Shown here: one piece after another, positions 33,817 through 43,589 of the stretch
Layout of the letters: every line of letters starts with the position of its first letter
How positions within the stretch are numbered: position 1 is the first letter of the stretch
Source: Mycobacterium yunnanensis
GTDB lineage: Bacteria > Actinomycetota > Actinomycetes > Mycobacteriales > Mycobacteriaceae
Reading direction: 5' to 3'
Assembly: GCF_025823185.1 (NCBI RefSeq)
Contig: NZ_JACKVK010000008.1
Location: forward strand, 605,472 to 669,471
Length of the DNA stretch: 64,000 bases
Position numbers and translations under genes: made by a program
The notes under the pieces: generated by a model
Seen by the model: only the letters and a program-made list of their open reading frames with translations
Database searches by the model: none
Told to the model about the DNA's origin: nothing

Positions 33817-35838
33817 CTAGGGGGCCGTCGCATTGCGTCGGCGGCGGCGACGCACGAGAATCGTCCCTCCGATCACCACCGCGAGCGCCACACACCCCGC
33901 ACCGACGGCGACCCACGTCAGCCAGCTCGCGTCGTCTGCTGACACCGCCGGTGCGGTCCGGTCAGGATCGATCGTCAGGTCGTCGACGACGCCCGCGGCT
34001 CCGGCGGCCGCGACGTTGCCCTCCAATTGAGACCATCCTCCGGGTAGCCCGTCGACGTAGTCCAGAATGGGCTCGACGAGCGACCACGCGCCGCTCGTGG
34101 TGACGAGGATGACGGTACGGTTTCGCGGCTGGTCGGCGAAGGCTTGAACGGATCCCAAGCCGCCGTCGATGTCTGTGCGCAGTTGGTCGCTCAAATCGAT
34201 TCGTACGTCGGTGCTCTCGCCGCTTACGGGCGGCTGCAGCGACGTCTTGCCGATCGTGGCAGCGTTGGCCAGGATCAGCGCACCCGTCGTCGAGTCGGCA
34301 GCCGAGTCCACGTCGACCACCCGTGGCATCATCGGCGTGCCGCTGGTGCGTGCGATGTCCGCCACGAGCCGGGCCGCGTAGTCGAGTTCATCGGGGTTCG
34401 AGCCGTCGAACGCGACCAGGAATTCGGGACTGAACTCCGAAGGGACCGAGCTGAACCCGCCCAACGCCGGGCCGCCTCGTCGCGCCGTCAACGTCGAACG
34501 GGGGTCGAGCTGAAAGGTCAACGGGGCAATCGTGGGGCTGCACAGCTGCCGGGGACTGAATGTCAGATCGAACTCGAGATCGATTCTCTGCTTGAGGAAC
34601 TCGGAGGGTACGTCGAAGGTGGCGTCGAGGCGACCGCTCTCGTTCAGAGGGGACGTGTACACCACCTGGCCGTTGGCTCGCACCATCACACTCGCAGAGT
34701 CGAGTGACGCGACCGGCGTGTAGTTGGCGAGGAGGTGTGCCTGCACGCCGTCGATGCGCGCCCCGAGGGCCGAGCGGTCGACCCCCACCGTGAGCTTCGA
34801 CGTGCGTAGTACGGTGCTCTCGCCCTTGATGTTCAGTTGTCCGAAGGTCAGCTCGTCCGAGGCGGTTTCCGAACGCGACCCGGCCTTTTCGACCCGTGCG
34901 TTGGGAATCTGCAGTAGGGATTGCAGCTGGTTGACGACGGGTGACAGCTGATCGGCGAGTTGGTCACCTCGTCCGGCGACCTTGAGGTATACGTCGGACC
35001 TGCCTGCGTTCACGACGCTGAGCGTCGCGTCGCCGGATTCGATCACCACTGCACGGGTGAGTTGTGGCGCCGGCGGAGGCGTCGCACCGCGAGGCTGCTT
35101 CACCACCGTGATCGCGGTCTTCTGGGGCGCGTATGTTCGCGCGACGACCGAGGCCATCGTCAGTGCCGCCTGCTGCTCGGACTGATCGGCATTCTGGGGA
35201 ACGTAGATGGTCAAGGCGCGGAGGATCGGTGGGAAGAAATCGGCAAGGGTGTTGGGAGCTGGCTCGATTCCGGCAAAGACGGCGGTGAGGTCGCTGAGCT
35301 GTACTTGCTCCGCCCGACCGCACCGCTGGTCCGGGGGGACGGAAGGCTCTCGGACCGTAAAGGACAGTCCGGTGCCAGATCGGCTGGGTTGTGCTGCCGA
35401 GACGTCGACGTCGAACGGCACGACGGCTTGCGCTGAGCTGACGGCAGGCAATTCCACCGTCGCCAGGAATCGGCCCATCGTGTCGTCGATTTCGACGAAT
35501 CCTGCTCCGAAGTCCACGGGTGCGTGGATGAGGCCGCGAAGGCGTCGGACCGTCATGCCGGGTTGGACGGGAATCGTGAAGTCCTGATTGGTGTTTGCAC
35601 CGACCAGCGTCATCGACGGGTTGAGGCCCAGATCACTCCACGGCAACGCCAAGTCGTCGACCGTCGCGGGATCGGCGTTGAGCGGATCGGCTCGAGCGGA
35701 AAGCGGGGTCGCCAGCGTGCCTGCCAGCGCGACCGCCAGCAACAGCCTCAAGGCCGGTCCGACGTTTCGCCGCAACGGCGTACGCCCCGCCCCTGCGCTC
35801 GCCGCCGTACCGATCCCGTGAACGTGCCGAGAAGACAC
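33817..35838 (-). CDS. BcsB-like cellulose synthase accessory/exported protein
   Basis: About 673 residues. A signal peptide (core LRLLLAVALAGTLATPLSARA) leads to a large extracytoplasmic region, and one C-terminal membrane helix (WLTWVAVGAGCVALAVVIGG) is followed by the basic tail RRRRRRN. The middle shows the repeated carbohydrate-binding and flavodoxin-like blocks of BcsB (for example TLVGANTNQDFTIPV, LTIYVPQNADQSEQQAALTM, RIDLEFDLTFSPRQLC). BcsB guides the nascent polymer outside the membrane beside a BcsA-type synthase. No BcsA-like GT2 synthase exists in the window. GTG 35838 is chosen as start because GGGAG lies 5 bases upstream; a TTG at 35904 is less likely. Confidence 0.8.
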   Translation of the reverse strand: MSSRHVHGIGTAASAGAGRTPLRRNVGPALRLLLAVALAGTLATPLSARADPLNADPATVDDLALPWSDLGLNPSMTLVGANTNQDFTIPVQPGMTVRRLRGLIHAPVDFGAGFVEIDDTMGRFLATVELPAVSSAQAVVPFDVDVSAAQPSRSGTGLSFTVREPSVPPDQRCGRAEQVQLSDLTAVFAGIEPAPNTLADFFPPILRALTIYVPQNADQSEQQAALTMASVVARTYAPQKTAITVVKQPRGATPPPAPQLTRAVVIESGDATLSVVNAGRSDVYLKVAGRGDQLADQLSPVVNQLQSLLQIPNARVEKAGSRSETASDELTFGQLNIKGESTVLRTSKLTVGVDRSALGARIDGVQAHLLANYTPVASLDSASVMVRANGQVVYTSPLNESGRLDATFDVPSEFLKQRIDLEFDLTFSPRQLCSPTIAPLTFQLDPRSTLTARRGGPALGGFSSVPSEFSPEFLVAFDGSNPDELDYAARLVADIARTSGTPMMPRVVDVDSAADSTTGALILANAATIGKTSLQPPVSGESTDVRIDLSDQLRTDIDGGLGSVQAFADQPRNRTVILVTTSGAWSLVEPILDYVDGLPGGWSQLEGNVAAAGAAGVVDDLTIDPDRTAPAVSADDASWLTWVAVGAGCVALAVVIGGTILVRRRRRRNATAP

Positions 35839-36047
35839 CGTCGCTCCCGCCTCGAGTAAGTGCCTCTTGATCGTCTTTGCAGACGCACGGTACTGGGAAA
35901 CCAAGGTCCGTGGAGGACAACGCGCCGTTTGGCGAGGCGCCGTGGCGGCCCTCTGGTGTCAGGCTGTGTCGCGCGGTGTCCGGTCCGAGGAACGACTCGG
36001 CGCAGTTACCATGACTTCCGCAACGGCTAAAGGACGGAGCGCCGCTG

Positions 36048-37268
36048 TTGGGCCCCCACGCGTCGAGAGTCCCCGCGAGCGCGATCGACCGGCTGTCGTC
36101 GCTCGAAACACGGCTGCTCATGGCCAAGCTGATCGTCGGCGCCCTCCTCGGGGCTCTCCTGGGGGCGTTGGTGGGCGGGCTGGCCTTCGTTGGTGTGGAC
36201 AAGAACGTCACCGCGACAGCGCTTTTGCGACTCCAGGATCCCGCGGACCTGACTGCCGTTGCGGGAGGGGCGCGTCAGGTGACCCCGGACAATCAGGACG
36301 GGACGACGCAGTTCGTGAAAGGTGAGGTCGCCTACCTGTCCGGCGACGGCTTCGCGCGAGCCGTTGCCAGGAAATTGGCGAAGGACCAGCCCGTTCACGT
36401 AAAGGTCATCGAGGAGAACGAATCTGCTGTGGTGTCGGTGAGCTTCAGCGGCTCGTCCGGCGACGAGGCCAAGAGGACCGTCCAGGCAGCCGTGGATCTG
36501 TATGCCCAACAACTCGAACAGCGCGTCGACCAGGAGATGCGAACCATCCTGCCGAGGCTCGCCCTGTGGGAGTCACGCAGCGGGCCCGACCCCTCACGTA
36601 TGCGGGACATTCAACGGTTGCGTGACAGCGTGCAGCTGCAGGCGGACATGGCGCGAGACCTCCTCGTGATGCAGCCGCCGACAGTCGGCGGGCCTGGTGT
36701 CGAACCGTGGGTTGCGGGGGTGGTTCTTGGTGGACTCGTAGGTGGGTCCTGTGCGGCCGTCGGGCTGCTCATCCGCTGGCGGCGGTCTGGAGTGGGGACG
36801 CTTGCGGGTGTGATCGCCGACAACGCCGATGGAGTCCTCCTTCCCGCCGTCGACCTCGACATGCCGGCGCGAGACGAATGGTCGACCGAGCAGACGCGCC
36901 TCGCCAGCACTCTTCATGCAATTTGCCCTTCTGGCAGTGAATCTCGCGTCATTCTCGTCGTCGGCACGTCGGGCGCATCGGGTGCGTCCGCCGTCTCGTC
37001 GTTGTTGGCGCTCGCCGTCGAGCTCAGCCCGGATCGACCTGGGACGACGACGCGGATCGTCGACGGTGGAGTGATTGGCGACGAGGGCCTGACCCCCGAC
37101 CTCGTCGACACGGCGACGACGGTCGTATTGGTCGCACGACTTGCCTTCGACGATGCAGCAAATGCAGAGCGCGGGTTGAACATCAGGGGTGCGTCTCGCG
37201 AGATCCCGCTGATGGCCGTGTTCACCTATCGTCGCCGGCCGTGGACTCGGATGTTTGGCACGGATTGA
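36048..37268 (+). CDS. Wzz-type chain-length determinant-like protein with degenerate kinase domain
   Basis: 406 residues. Two membrane helices (about 28-50 and 222-243) bracket an extracytoplasmic helical domain, the layout of polysaccharide co-polymerases. The cytoplasmic C-terminal roughly 160 residues resemble a BY-kinase/ParA-like fold (VILVVGTSGASGASAVSSLL, then TTVVLVARLAF). The P-loop Lys and Ser/Thr of Walker A are replaced by GTSGASGAS, so ATP hydrolysis is unlikely. It should help set chain length or organise the polymerase. The start is a TTG with AGGACGGAG upstream. The paralogue at 43589-44866 shares the whole architecture. Confidence 0.8.
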   Translation: MGPHASRVPASAIDRLSSLETRLLMAKLIVGALLGALLGALVGGLAFVGVDKNVTATALLRLQDPADLTAVAGGARQVTPDNQDGTTQFVKGEVAYLSGDGFARAVARKLAKDQPVHVKVIEENESAVVSVSFSGSSGDEAKRTVQAAVDLYAQQLEQRVDQEMRTILPRLALWESRSGPDPSRMRDIQRLRDSVQLQADMARDLLVMQPPTVGGPGVEPWVAGVVLGGLVGGSCAAVGLLIRWRRSGVGTLAGVIADNADGVLLPAVDLDMPARDEWSTEQTRLASTLHAICPSGSESRVILVVGTSGASGASAVSSLLALAVELSPDRPGTTTRIVDGGVIGDEGLTPDLVDTATTVVLVARLAFDDAANAERGLNIRGASREIPLMAVFTYRRRPWTRMFGTD

Positions 37269-37304
37269 CCGACCGCGAACGCCCGGATGGGCGACGATGG
37301 TCGG

Positions 37305-38426
37305 ATGACCGACCTCTTGTTCGATGCCAGACACATCGATCAGAGCGGAGTAGGCACCTACATTCGCACCCAGCTTTCCCGTCTCGAATCGATGCTGGCC
37401 GAGCATCGTCGCGCACTCACGGTGTTGGTGGATCGGGACAACGCGCCTGCCGTCGGCGAGGCAACCAGGGTCGTCTTCTCCGAATTTCCGGGTGCCCCCA
37501 TGTATTCCGTTGACGAGCAACGCGCCTGGGATGCGGCCGTGCGCGACACCCAACCCAAGGCGCTTTGGGTGCCCCACTATCCGTTCCCGTTCACCCTCCT
37601 GCGTCGGGCCAATCGGCATGTGTTGAGCTTCGTCACGGTCCACGACGACAACCACCTCTTGGCGAAGGACGTCAGTGGTCAAGGCGTGGGCCGACGCCTG
37701 TACGCACGTGCGATGCTCGAAGTCGACGCACGTAGGTCGAGCACGGTCTTCAGTCCGACGCAGGCCGCCGCTGAAGCGCTGGCTCGATTCGTTCCGTCGG
37801 CCGAGTTCGTCGTCACGCCCATTCCGGTTGGCGAGGAGTGGCTCGAGCCGGTCGACGCCGGGCTGTCGCCGGTGCAGGGCCGGTACGTCCTCTACCTCGG
37901 CAACGTCAAGCGTCACAAGAACTTGCCGGCCCTGCTTGAGGCCTTTGACCAAGTGCAGCAGGATGTCCCGCAAGGCTTGGTCATTGCGGGCAGTGGCGCG
38001 TCGGTCAAGATGCTCGACGAACGGGTGCATGCCGCGGCGAGTGCTCTCGGGGAGCGTGTCCGCATGATTGGACGGCTCGACTTCGAGAATCTCCGTGCAC
38101 TGGTCGCGGGCGCCGACGTCTTGGTGATGCCGTCGTTCAACGAGGGCGCGGGGCTTCCGCCTTTGGAGGCAATGGCGTCGCATACGGCGGTCATCTGTTC
38201 GGACATCCCGTCGCTTCGAGAGACGTGCGGGACCGGTGCCGACTACTTCGATCCGCACGACCACCGAGAACTCGCGACACTGATTCGCACCCTTTGCCTG
38301 AACGACTCCGCTCGCGCCGAGTTGACGTCGAGAGGATGGGCGCACGTCACACAGCGTCAAGCGCACATCTCGCTCGACGCCGCGGCGTCGACGATCGTGG
38401 CGAAACTCGATCAATGTCGGGTATGA
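37305..38426 (+). CDS. GT4 family glycosyltransferase
   Basis: About 373 residues, GT-B fold. The N-terminus LLFDARHIDQSGVGTYIRTQ and the C-terminal domain GRYVLYLGNVKRHKNLPALL, with MPSFNEGAGLPPLEAMAS carrying the E-x7-E signature, identify the family. It resembles mannosyltransferase-like GT4 enzymes, but the donor cannot be assigned. An in-frame ATG at 37287 is an alternative start. It lies 36 bp after the chain-length gene and overlaps the next gene by ATGA, forming a transcription unit with them. Confidence 0.9.
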   Translation: MTDLLFDARHIDQSGVGTYIRTQLSRLESMLAEHRRALTVLVDRDNAPAVGEATRVVFSEFPGAPMYSVDEQRAWDAAVRDTQPKALWVPHYPFPFTLLRRANRHVLSFVTVHDDNHLLAKDVSGQGVGRRLYARAMLEVDARRSSTVFSPTQAAAEALARFVPSAEFVVTPIPVGEEWLEPVDAGLSPVQGRYVLYLGNVKRHKNLPALLEAFDQVQQDVPQGLVIAGSGASVKMLDERVHAAASALGERVRMIGRLDFENLRALVAGADVLVMPSFNEGAGLPPLEAMASHTAVICSDIPSLRETCGTGADYFDPHDHRELATLIRTLCLNDSARAELTSRGWAHVTQRQAHISLDAAASTIVAKLDQCRV

Positions 38427-39985
38427 CGATCTCGAGGCGCAGCTTGCTTCTCGTTGCCCCACCGGCGATCGTCGCCATGGCCTGTGCACCGTCCGCGTCG
38501 AGGTCCACGGTGAACGTCCGCGACCACGGTGCCGTCGGTGATGGCAGCCGAGACGACTCGGCGGCCATCACCGCGGCCGTCGCAGCCCTGACATCGGGCG
38601 GCGTGCTGCACTTTCCGGCCGGAAGCTATCGCTTCGCGCAGGCCCATCCACGATCTGGAGCGGCCGTCTGCATCGCGGGCTTGTCCGACGTCGACGTGAA
38701 CTTCGAACCGGGCGCAGAACTGGTGATGGACAACGTGGATCCACGAACTGCCACCGGCACCAGTCATGGCGTCCTCGTTCGGGGGCCGGCCACGAACGTC
38801 TCCTTGCGCAACGTCGAGGTCCGATGGGCGCGTTCCACCAAACGCTCCATGGGCGACGGAGTCAGGATCGTCGGGTATGCAGTAGACGGTGGCGGCGTGC
38901 CGAACGGGTGGAGTGGATCGCCCGCACCGGTGAGCGGAGTCAGTCTGTCGGGGTGCGTCATTCGTTCCGCCCCGCAGGCGGGTGTCGTGATGTTGGGCGT
39001 CTCCGACATCACGGTGTCCGACCTCCGGGTCGAGGGGACCCAGGCGGACGGTCTGCACTTCAACGCGTGCCGTCGTGCAAAGGTCAGCGGTCACGTGGCC
39101 GTCGACAACGGTGACGACGGGCTTGCTCTCGTCACGTACTTCAGCGACCAGCCGTCCTTCGATCCAGCCGCGGAGACGTTCGCGTTTCCCGAGCTGACCG
39201 ATTGGTCGAATGCCGACTTCGCGATCGAGAACGTCACCGTGTCCGGTGGGCGGGCCAACGGCATTCGCGTGGCTGGTGCGCAGCGCGTCGACGTCAACGG
39301 ATTGACGGTGTCGGACAAGCAGTATGGGGCGGCGGTCATGGTCGACTCCGCGACCTCGGGATACGACGTGGCGTGGGACTACCTCAGCACCCGTGGTCTC
39401 TCCGTCCATGGTCTCACCGCCGATGATTGTGAGACGGGGATCCACGTGCTGGCGCGTCCCCCCGTGGACGCCGATCCGCGCTTCAGCGACTTCTCCGTAG
39501 ACGTGGGTGACGCTCGGTTGCGGCGGTGCACGAATTGGGCAGTGCGGGTGGAATCGCTGTCGAGTCAACGAGTCACGGGGGTGACCCTTGGAACCTGCAC
39601 GGTCGACTCGACGTCCGCTGCTGGGGGCAACGGAGGTGTCGGATTGGCCGGAACCAGTGACGTACACATGGACCACGTGACAGTCGCCCATTCGCAGGCG
39701 GTAACGCTCTTCTCGGCGCAGAACACCAGCCGGCTCACGGTGGGGGACCTGGAGCTGACCGTGACCAACCCGGATGCCGCCGCTAATCCGATGCCGTGTG
39801 CGCGCTTCGAGAGCACCGCCGGTGTGATCGACGCGTTGGCACTGCGTTGGCCGGCCGCACCTCAGTCGTGGCAGCCGATGACCGTCGACGAACCGACGGA
39901 CTGCAATCCGGACTCGTCCGCTCTCGCGGTGAAGGCTCTGACCGTCGAACCCGCGGAGTTCGCGAACCGGGCAGTCACCTGTTGA
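38423..39985 (+). CDS. Tat-exported lipoprotein with pectate-lyase-type parallel beta-helix
   Basis: 520 residues. The N-terminus TISRRSLLLVAPPAIVAMAC has a twin-arginine motif and a lipobox (AMAC), so it is a folded lipoprotein sent by the Tat system. The mature start VNVRDHGAVGDGSRDDSAAI is the signature of the pectate-lyase-3/endosialidase beta-helix. Repeated coil turns follow (GVVMLGVSDITVSDLRVEGT, NGIRVAGAQRVDVNGLTVSD). Such proteins bind, cleave or epimerise polysaccharides. Catalytic residues cannot be picked with confidence. The ATG shares bases with the glycosyltransferase stop (ATGA); another ATG lies at 38414. It probably trims or modifies the polymer made by this locus outside the membrane. 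Confidence 0.85.
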   Translation: MTISRRSLLLVAPPAIVAMACAPSASRSTVNVRDHGAVGDGSRDDSAAITAAVAALTSGGVLHFPAGSYRFAQAHPRSGAAVCIAGLSDVDVNFEPGAELVMDNVDPRTATGTSHGVLVRGPATNVSLRNVEVRWARSTKRSMGDGVRIVGYAVDGGGVPNGWSGSPAPVSGVSLSGCVIRSAPQAGVVMLGVSDITVSDLRVEGTQADGLHFNACRRAKVSGHVAVDNGDDGLALVTYFSDQPSFDPAAETFAFPELTDWSNADFAIENVTVSGGRANGIRVAGAQRVDVNGLTVSDKQYGAAVMVDSATSGYDVAWDYLSTRGLSVHGLTADDCETGIHVLARPPVDADPRFSDFSVDVGDARLRRCTNWAVRVESLSSQRVTGVTLGTCTVDSTSAAGGNGGVGLAGTSDVHMDHVTVAHSQAVTLFSAQNTSRLTVGDLELTVTNPDAAANPMPCARFESTAGVIDALALRWPAAPQSWQPMTVDEPTDCNPDSSALAVKALTVEPAEFANRAVTC

Positions 39986-40126
39986 ACGGCGCCGAAAGAC
40001 CTTGTCTAGCAGCACGGCGCCGATCGGTTTGCCTGTGACGCGCGCACCGCGGGGGTACCGTGAGGTGCCGTCTCGGGAGCAGAACACGTCGGGATGGCAC
40101 TCATCCAAATGGCAGGGGGAACGCAC

Positions 40127-41080
40127 GTGCGGATAATGGTCACAGGTGGCGCAGGCTTCGTTGGCAAGCAGCTGGTCAGCATTCTGAGCGCGAAAGCCGA
40201 TGTGCTGGTGGCAGATCTGCTGCGATACGGAATGCCCGATTGGCTCGAGAGGGCCGACTCGGGGTTCCGCCTTCAGCAGGTGGACATCCGTGATCCCGCT
40301 GCCACCCGGGCGGTGGTCGAAGAATTTCAGCCGGACATCGTCGTCCACCTGGCGGCGATTCACTACATTCCGGAATGCGATGCCGATCCGGCGAATGCGG
40401 TTGCCACCAACGTGGCGGGTACGGTCAACTTGTTGGCGAGCTGCCCGGCGGGAACGCGCTTCGTCTTCGCCAGCAGCGGCGCGGTCTACACGCCCGACGA
40501 AGCGGACCACCGCGAGTTCGAGTCCACGGTCGGTCCTGCCGACATCTACGGAATCACCAAGTTGCAGGGTGAGGCGTACGTGCGTGCTTTCGCCGCCGAC
40601 CGGGGTATCTCGGCGGCCATCGTCAGACTCTTCAACGTCATCGGCCCCGGAGAGACCAACCCGCACCTACTGCCTGCAATCGTCGCCCAGCTGCGCGAGG
40701 GGCCGGAGTCCATCAGTCTCGGAAACATCTGGCCGAAGCGCGATTACATCGACGTCCTCGACGCCGCCAACGGCTTCGCGTCCGTGGCCCTTGGAACCAA
40801 CCCCGAGGGAGTGGCCTGTGAAACGGTGAACCTCGGCAGTGGGCGGCAGTACTCGGTCGACGAGATCCTGTCGCGAATGCGGTCAGTCCTGGGCTTGGAG
40901 TTCGAGGTTCGGCAAGATCCGAGCCGCATGCGTGCGGTCGACCGGCCGTTCCTGGGCGCGGACATCACCCACATCGGCGAAGTCTTCGGCTGGCGACCGG
41001 CGCACGACCTGGACGAGACCTTGACGCGGACGTGGGCGAACCCGGAATTCCTGCCGGCGCTCGAAGGCCGTTTGACGTGA
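40127..41080 (+). CDS. NAD-dependent epimerase/dehydratase (GalE/WbpP-like SDR)
   Basis: About 317 residues, extended SDR. VRIMVTGGAGFVGKQLVSIL is the NAD(P) motif; VVHLAAIHYIPECDADP and FVFASSGAVYTPDE carry the catalytic Ser region; ADIYGITKLQGE holds the YxxxK pair; KRDYIDVLDAANGF is the sugar-binding block. It should convert a nucleotide sugar for the locus, by epimerisation or dehydration; which one is not certain. GTG 40127 follows a strong AGGGGGAA; an upstream ATG at 40094 and ATG 40136 are alternatives. It is separated from the beta-helix gene by 141 bp with a -10-like TACCGT, so it may have its own promoter. Confidence 0.9.
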   Translation: MRIMVTGGAGFVGKQLVSILSAKADVLVADLLRYGMPDWLERADSGFRLQQVDIRDPAATRAVVEEFQPDIVVHLAAIHYIPECDADPANAVATNVAGTVNLLASCPAGTRFVFASSGAVYTPDEADHREFESTVGPADIYGITKLQGEAYVRAFAADRGISAAIVRLFNVIGPGETNPHLLPAIVAQLREGPESISLGNIWPKRDYIDVLDAANGFASVALGTNPEGVACETVNLGSGRQYSVDEILSRMRSVLGLEFEVRQDPSRMRAVDRPFLGADITHIGEVFGWRPAHDLDETLTRTWANPEFLPALEGRLT

Positions 41081-41104
41081 GGCCGCGTATTCTCGCAACG
41101 ACGC

Positions 41105-42430
41105 TCATGGTTCCATATCGCGTTTCATGCCCACGCCGGCGATCAAGGCGCTGCCGAAGGTCAGAAGCAACAGATAGATGACGATGCCGTAGCTCAAGAT
41201 CTGGATCCGCCACATCTCGGAGAAACAGTAGGCGACGACACCCGCCGAACCGGCGATGACGGTGCCATACTTGGTCATTCGTGCCAGCAAGTAGCCGGCG
41301 AACGCGTACAAGCCGAACGTGTAGATCCATCCCCACGTCCCGTACAGCGCGTATGTGTCCGCGAACACCGACACGGTGAAGAAGTTCGGCGCGAACTTGA
41401 CCGAATAGCCGAAGACGGAGGCTCGCTTCCAGCTGTCGTCCTTGCTGACCTTTTCGAACTGGAGGAAGGTCGGCTCGATCGCGGTCAAGGCGTGAACCGG
41501 GTCTGACGGCACATGCCAAGCGCCGCTCATGACGGCATCGGACACGCCGATCGACACCTGCGCGGGCACGGCGAGGTACGCGCCCATTTGGTAGAGGTTC
41601 ATCGCCGCGGGGTTGGAGACGCCGGCGTCGCGGTAGTAATTCGCGTTCCGGAAGTAGTTGAGAGCGCCCAACAGGCTGAAACCGACCACCGCGATGGCGA
41701 CGATCGCAATCCATCGATTGGTCGTCGTGGCCGCGCTACGGCGCGTCGTCGTCCGCTGGCGCGCCCACATCGCGAGGTAGACCACGCTCGCCATCAGCAG
41801 GGAGAGCCGGTGCGCCAGCATGGCATTCGCGAGCAACAATGCAACCGCGAAGGCCATGAACGGCCAGGCAAGCAGCTTCCGGCGCCACAGGTAGACGCCC
41901 ACCGGCGCAGCCAGGATGGTCGAGTACCGCAGGGTCGTGGGGGAGGTCGTCTTCGACAGGGAGCTGTAGAGGTCGTTGCCGGTTTGAGCGCTGAGGGAGG
42001 AAATGATCGCGAGTGGGCTGCCAATTTGGTACAGCGAGTAGCCGATTCCCACGGTGGCGGCGAGCAGGATGACGAAGAAGTAGCGACGCTCGAACGTGGG
42101 TGACGTAGTCAGGACGACCCTCGCCGGACGCGGGTTCGATTGGCGCCCGAGGCGCCAGCCCGCCATCGACATGGCGGTCACCGCTGCGTACCAGAAGACA
42201 AGCAGCACAATGCTTCGCAGCGTGAGACTCGCCGGTTCGGAGAAGCCAGCGAGCTTCTCCCAGGACCCGCCTGCGTATCCCATCATGGCGAGGCCGCCCA
42301 ACACCATCCACGCGCCGAACGATGCGAGGACGGGGGCCAGGATGAAGACGACCGGAGTGAACCACTTGGCCGGGGGCGGAATCGTCTCGACGTCAGTGGC
42401 CGGCGACCAGTGGCGATCAGTCGCGAGCAT
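41105..42430 (-). CDS. Wzy-like polysaccharide polymerase / O-antigen ligase-type membrane protein
   Basis: 441 residues with 10 or more membrane helices and a large loop in the C-terminal half (about 300-360, around LTAIEPTFLQFEKVSKDDSW), the layout of O-antigen polymerases. Sequence conservation in this class is low, so the call rests on topology and on neighbours: flippase, chain-length protein and polyprenyl-phosphate sugar transferase. It would join lipid-linked repeat units on the outer face of the membrane. Its start overlaps the flippase gene end by 14 bp. Confidence 0.75.
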   Translation of the reverse strand: MLATDRHWSPATDVETIPPPAKWFTPVVFILAPVLASFGAWMVLGGLAMMGYAGGSWEKLAGFSEPASLTLRSIVLLVFWYAAVTAMSMAGWRLGRQSNPRPARVVLTTSPTFERRYFFVILLAATVGIGYSLYQIGSPLAIISSLSAQTGNDLYSSLSKTTSPTTLRYSTILAAPVGVYLWRRKLLAWPFMAFAVALLLANAMLAHRLSLLMASVVYLAMWARQRTTTRRSAATTTNRWIAIVAIAVVGFSLLGALNYFRNANYYRDAGVSNPAAMNLYQMGAYLAVPAQVSIGVSDAVMSGAWHVPSDPVHALTAIEPTFLQFEKVSKDDSWKRASVFGYSVKFAPNFFTVSVFADTYALYGTWGWIYTFGLYAFAGYLLARMTKYGTVIAGSAGVVAYCFSEMWRIQILSYGIVIYLLLLTFGSALIAGVGMKRDMEP

Positions 42431-43589
42431 GATTCTTCTTGCCCAGTGACGTGGAAAGCTTCATGTCGTATCCAGGAGCGCTCCGTCGGGCCACGACGTG
42501 ATACAGGACTGCGGTGAAGGACTCGGAGAGGACGAACGCGATGAAGATGGCCGTGTTGGAATGCCATCCCAGCAAGAAGCCGACACCCATCACCAGATAG
42601 ACGACGGTACTGGCGGCTCGCACCCAGAACACGATCGTGGTCTCGCCCGCGCGTCGTAATGCCGCGAACGGCACCGTCGACGTCAGCATCAGGCCCTTCC
42701 ACAGGCATGCCAAGATCAATGCAACTGCACCGACATTCGCCCATGCGGGGCCGAAGATGAGGCTGCCGAGTCCACCAAACGCACCTGCAAGGACTCCGAC
42801 GAGACCCGCGACGAAGATACCGACGACGACCAACACCTCACCGTGATGGCCGTGCGCAAGTAGCCGGAAGCGACCGTAGGCGATGATCGGTTCGAGCGCG
42901 TTCGAGACCGTCGAGATGACACGGAATCCGACGGAGGCGGCGGGTCCCATGGTCACCAGGACGACGGATGTGATCGCGGGCTGCACCGCACCCACGACCG
43001 CAGTCTCGGCCGTCACCCAGCTCGACTTCCGGACGTCGGGCGGCATTCCGGAAAAGCCGCGCGCGCTTCGAGGCCGATAACGGGCCAGTGTGGCCACCAA
43101 TGCTCCAGCAGCGAGGACTCGCACGCAGTGCTCGTTGTGGTGGATCGCCAAGACGAGTGCGCCCGCCCCGGCGGCGATCAGGACGGTCGCCGCGACCGCT
43201 TCACGCTGCCAGTCGCCGCGAACCATTCCGATCGACCTCGTGATCAACAACCCCGACATGAGTCCTATCGAGCTGAACATCAACACGACGGGGTAGGCGA
43301 CGGAGGGCCCGGCGATGAGAGCCGCTGCCGATGCCACGCTGAGCAGAGCGGTCCACGTCGGAAGGGTCAACCGATGGTCGGCACCTGGTGTCGCCAAGAG
43401 TCCCTCGACGATGAAGGCGTTCAGCAGTTGGGCCACGTACACACCAATCGACAGGGACAGAGCGAGGAAACCCTGGGCGTCGATTGGCGCGATGCGCGCG
43501 TATACGGCGAGGAAGATTGCGGGAAAAGCGTTGAGCGCCAAGCCTGCGACCACCTGGGCCACTGCGGCCACGTGCTTGATGCCGGGCAT
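42417..43589 (-). CDS. Wzx-like polysaccharide flippase (MATE/MVF-like fold)
   Basis: About 390 residues with roughly 12 membrane helices and few long loops. The start VAAVAQVVAGLALNAFPAIF and PDVRKSSWVTAETAVVGAVQ fit the oligosaccharide flippase superfamily, which moves lipid-linked repeat units from the cytoplasmic to the outer face. Conservation is weak and the call leans on topology and context. ATG 43589 overlaps the chain-length gene stop (ATGA) and its 3' end overlaps the polymerase start, so chain-length protein, flippase and polymerase are translationally coupled. Confidence 0.75.
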   Translation of the reverse strand: MPGIKHVAAVAQVVAGLALNAFPAIFLAVYARIAPIDAQGFLALSLSIGVYVAQLLNAFIVEGLLATPGADHRLTLPTWTALLSVASAAALIAGPSVAYPVVLMFSSIGLMSGLLITRSIGMVRGDWQREAVAATVLIAAGAGALVLAIHHNEHCVRVLAAGALVATLARYRPRSARGFSGMPPDVRKSSWVTAETAVVGAVQPAITSVVLVTMGPAASVGFRVISTVSNALEPIIAYGRFRLLAHGHHGEVLVVVGIFVAGLVGVLAGAFGGLGSLIFGPAWANVGAVALILACLWKGLMLTSTVPFAALRRAGETTIVFWVRAASTVVYLVMGVGFLLGWHSNTAIFIAFVLSESFTAVLYHVVARRSAPGYDMKLSTSLGKKNHARD

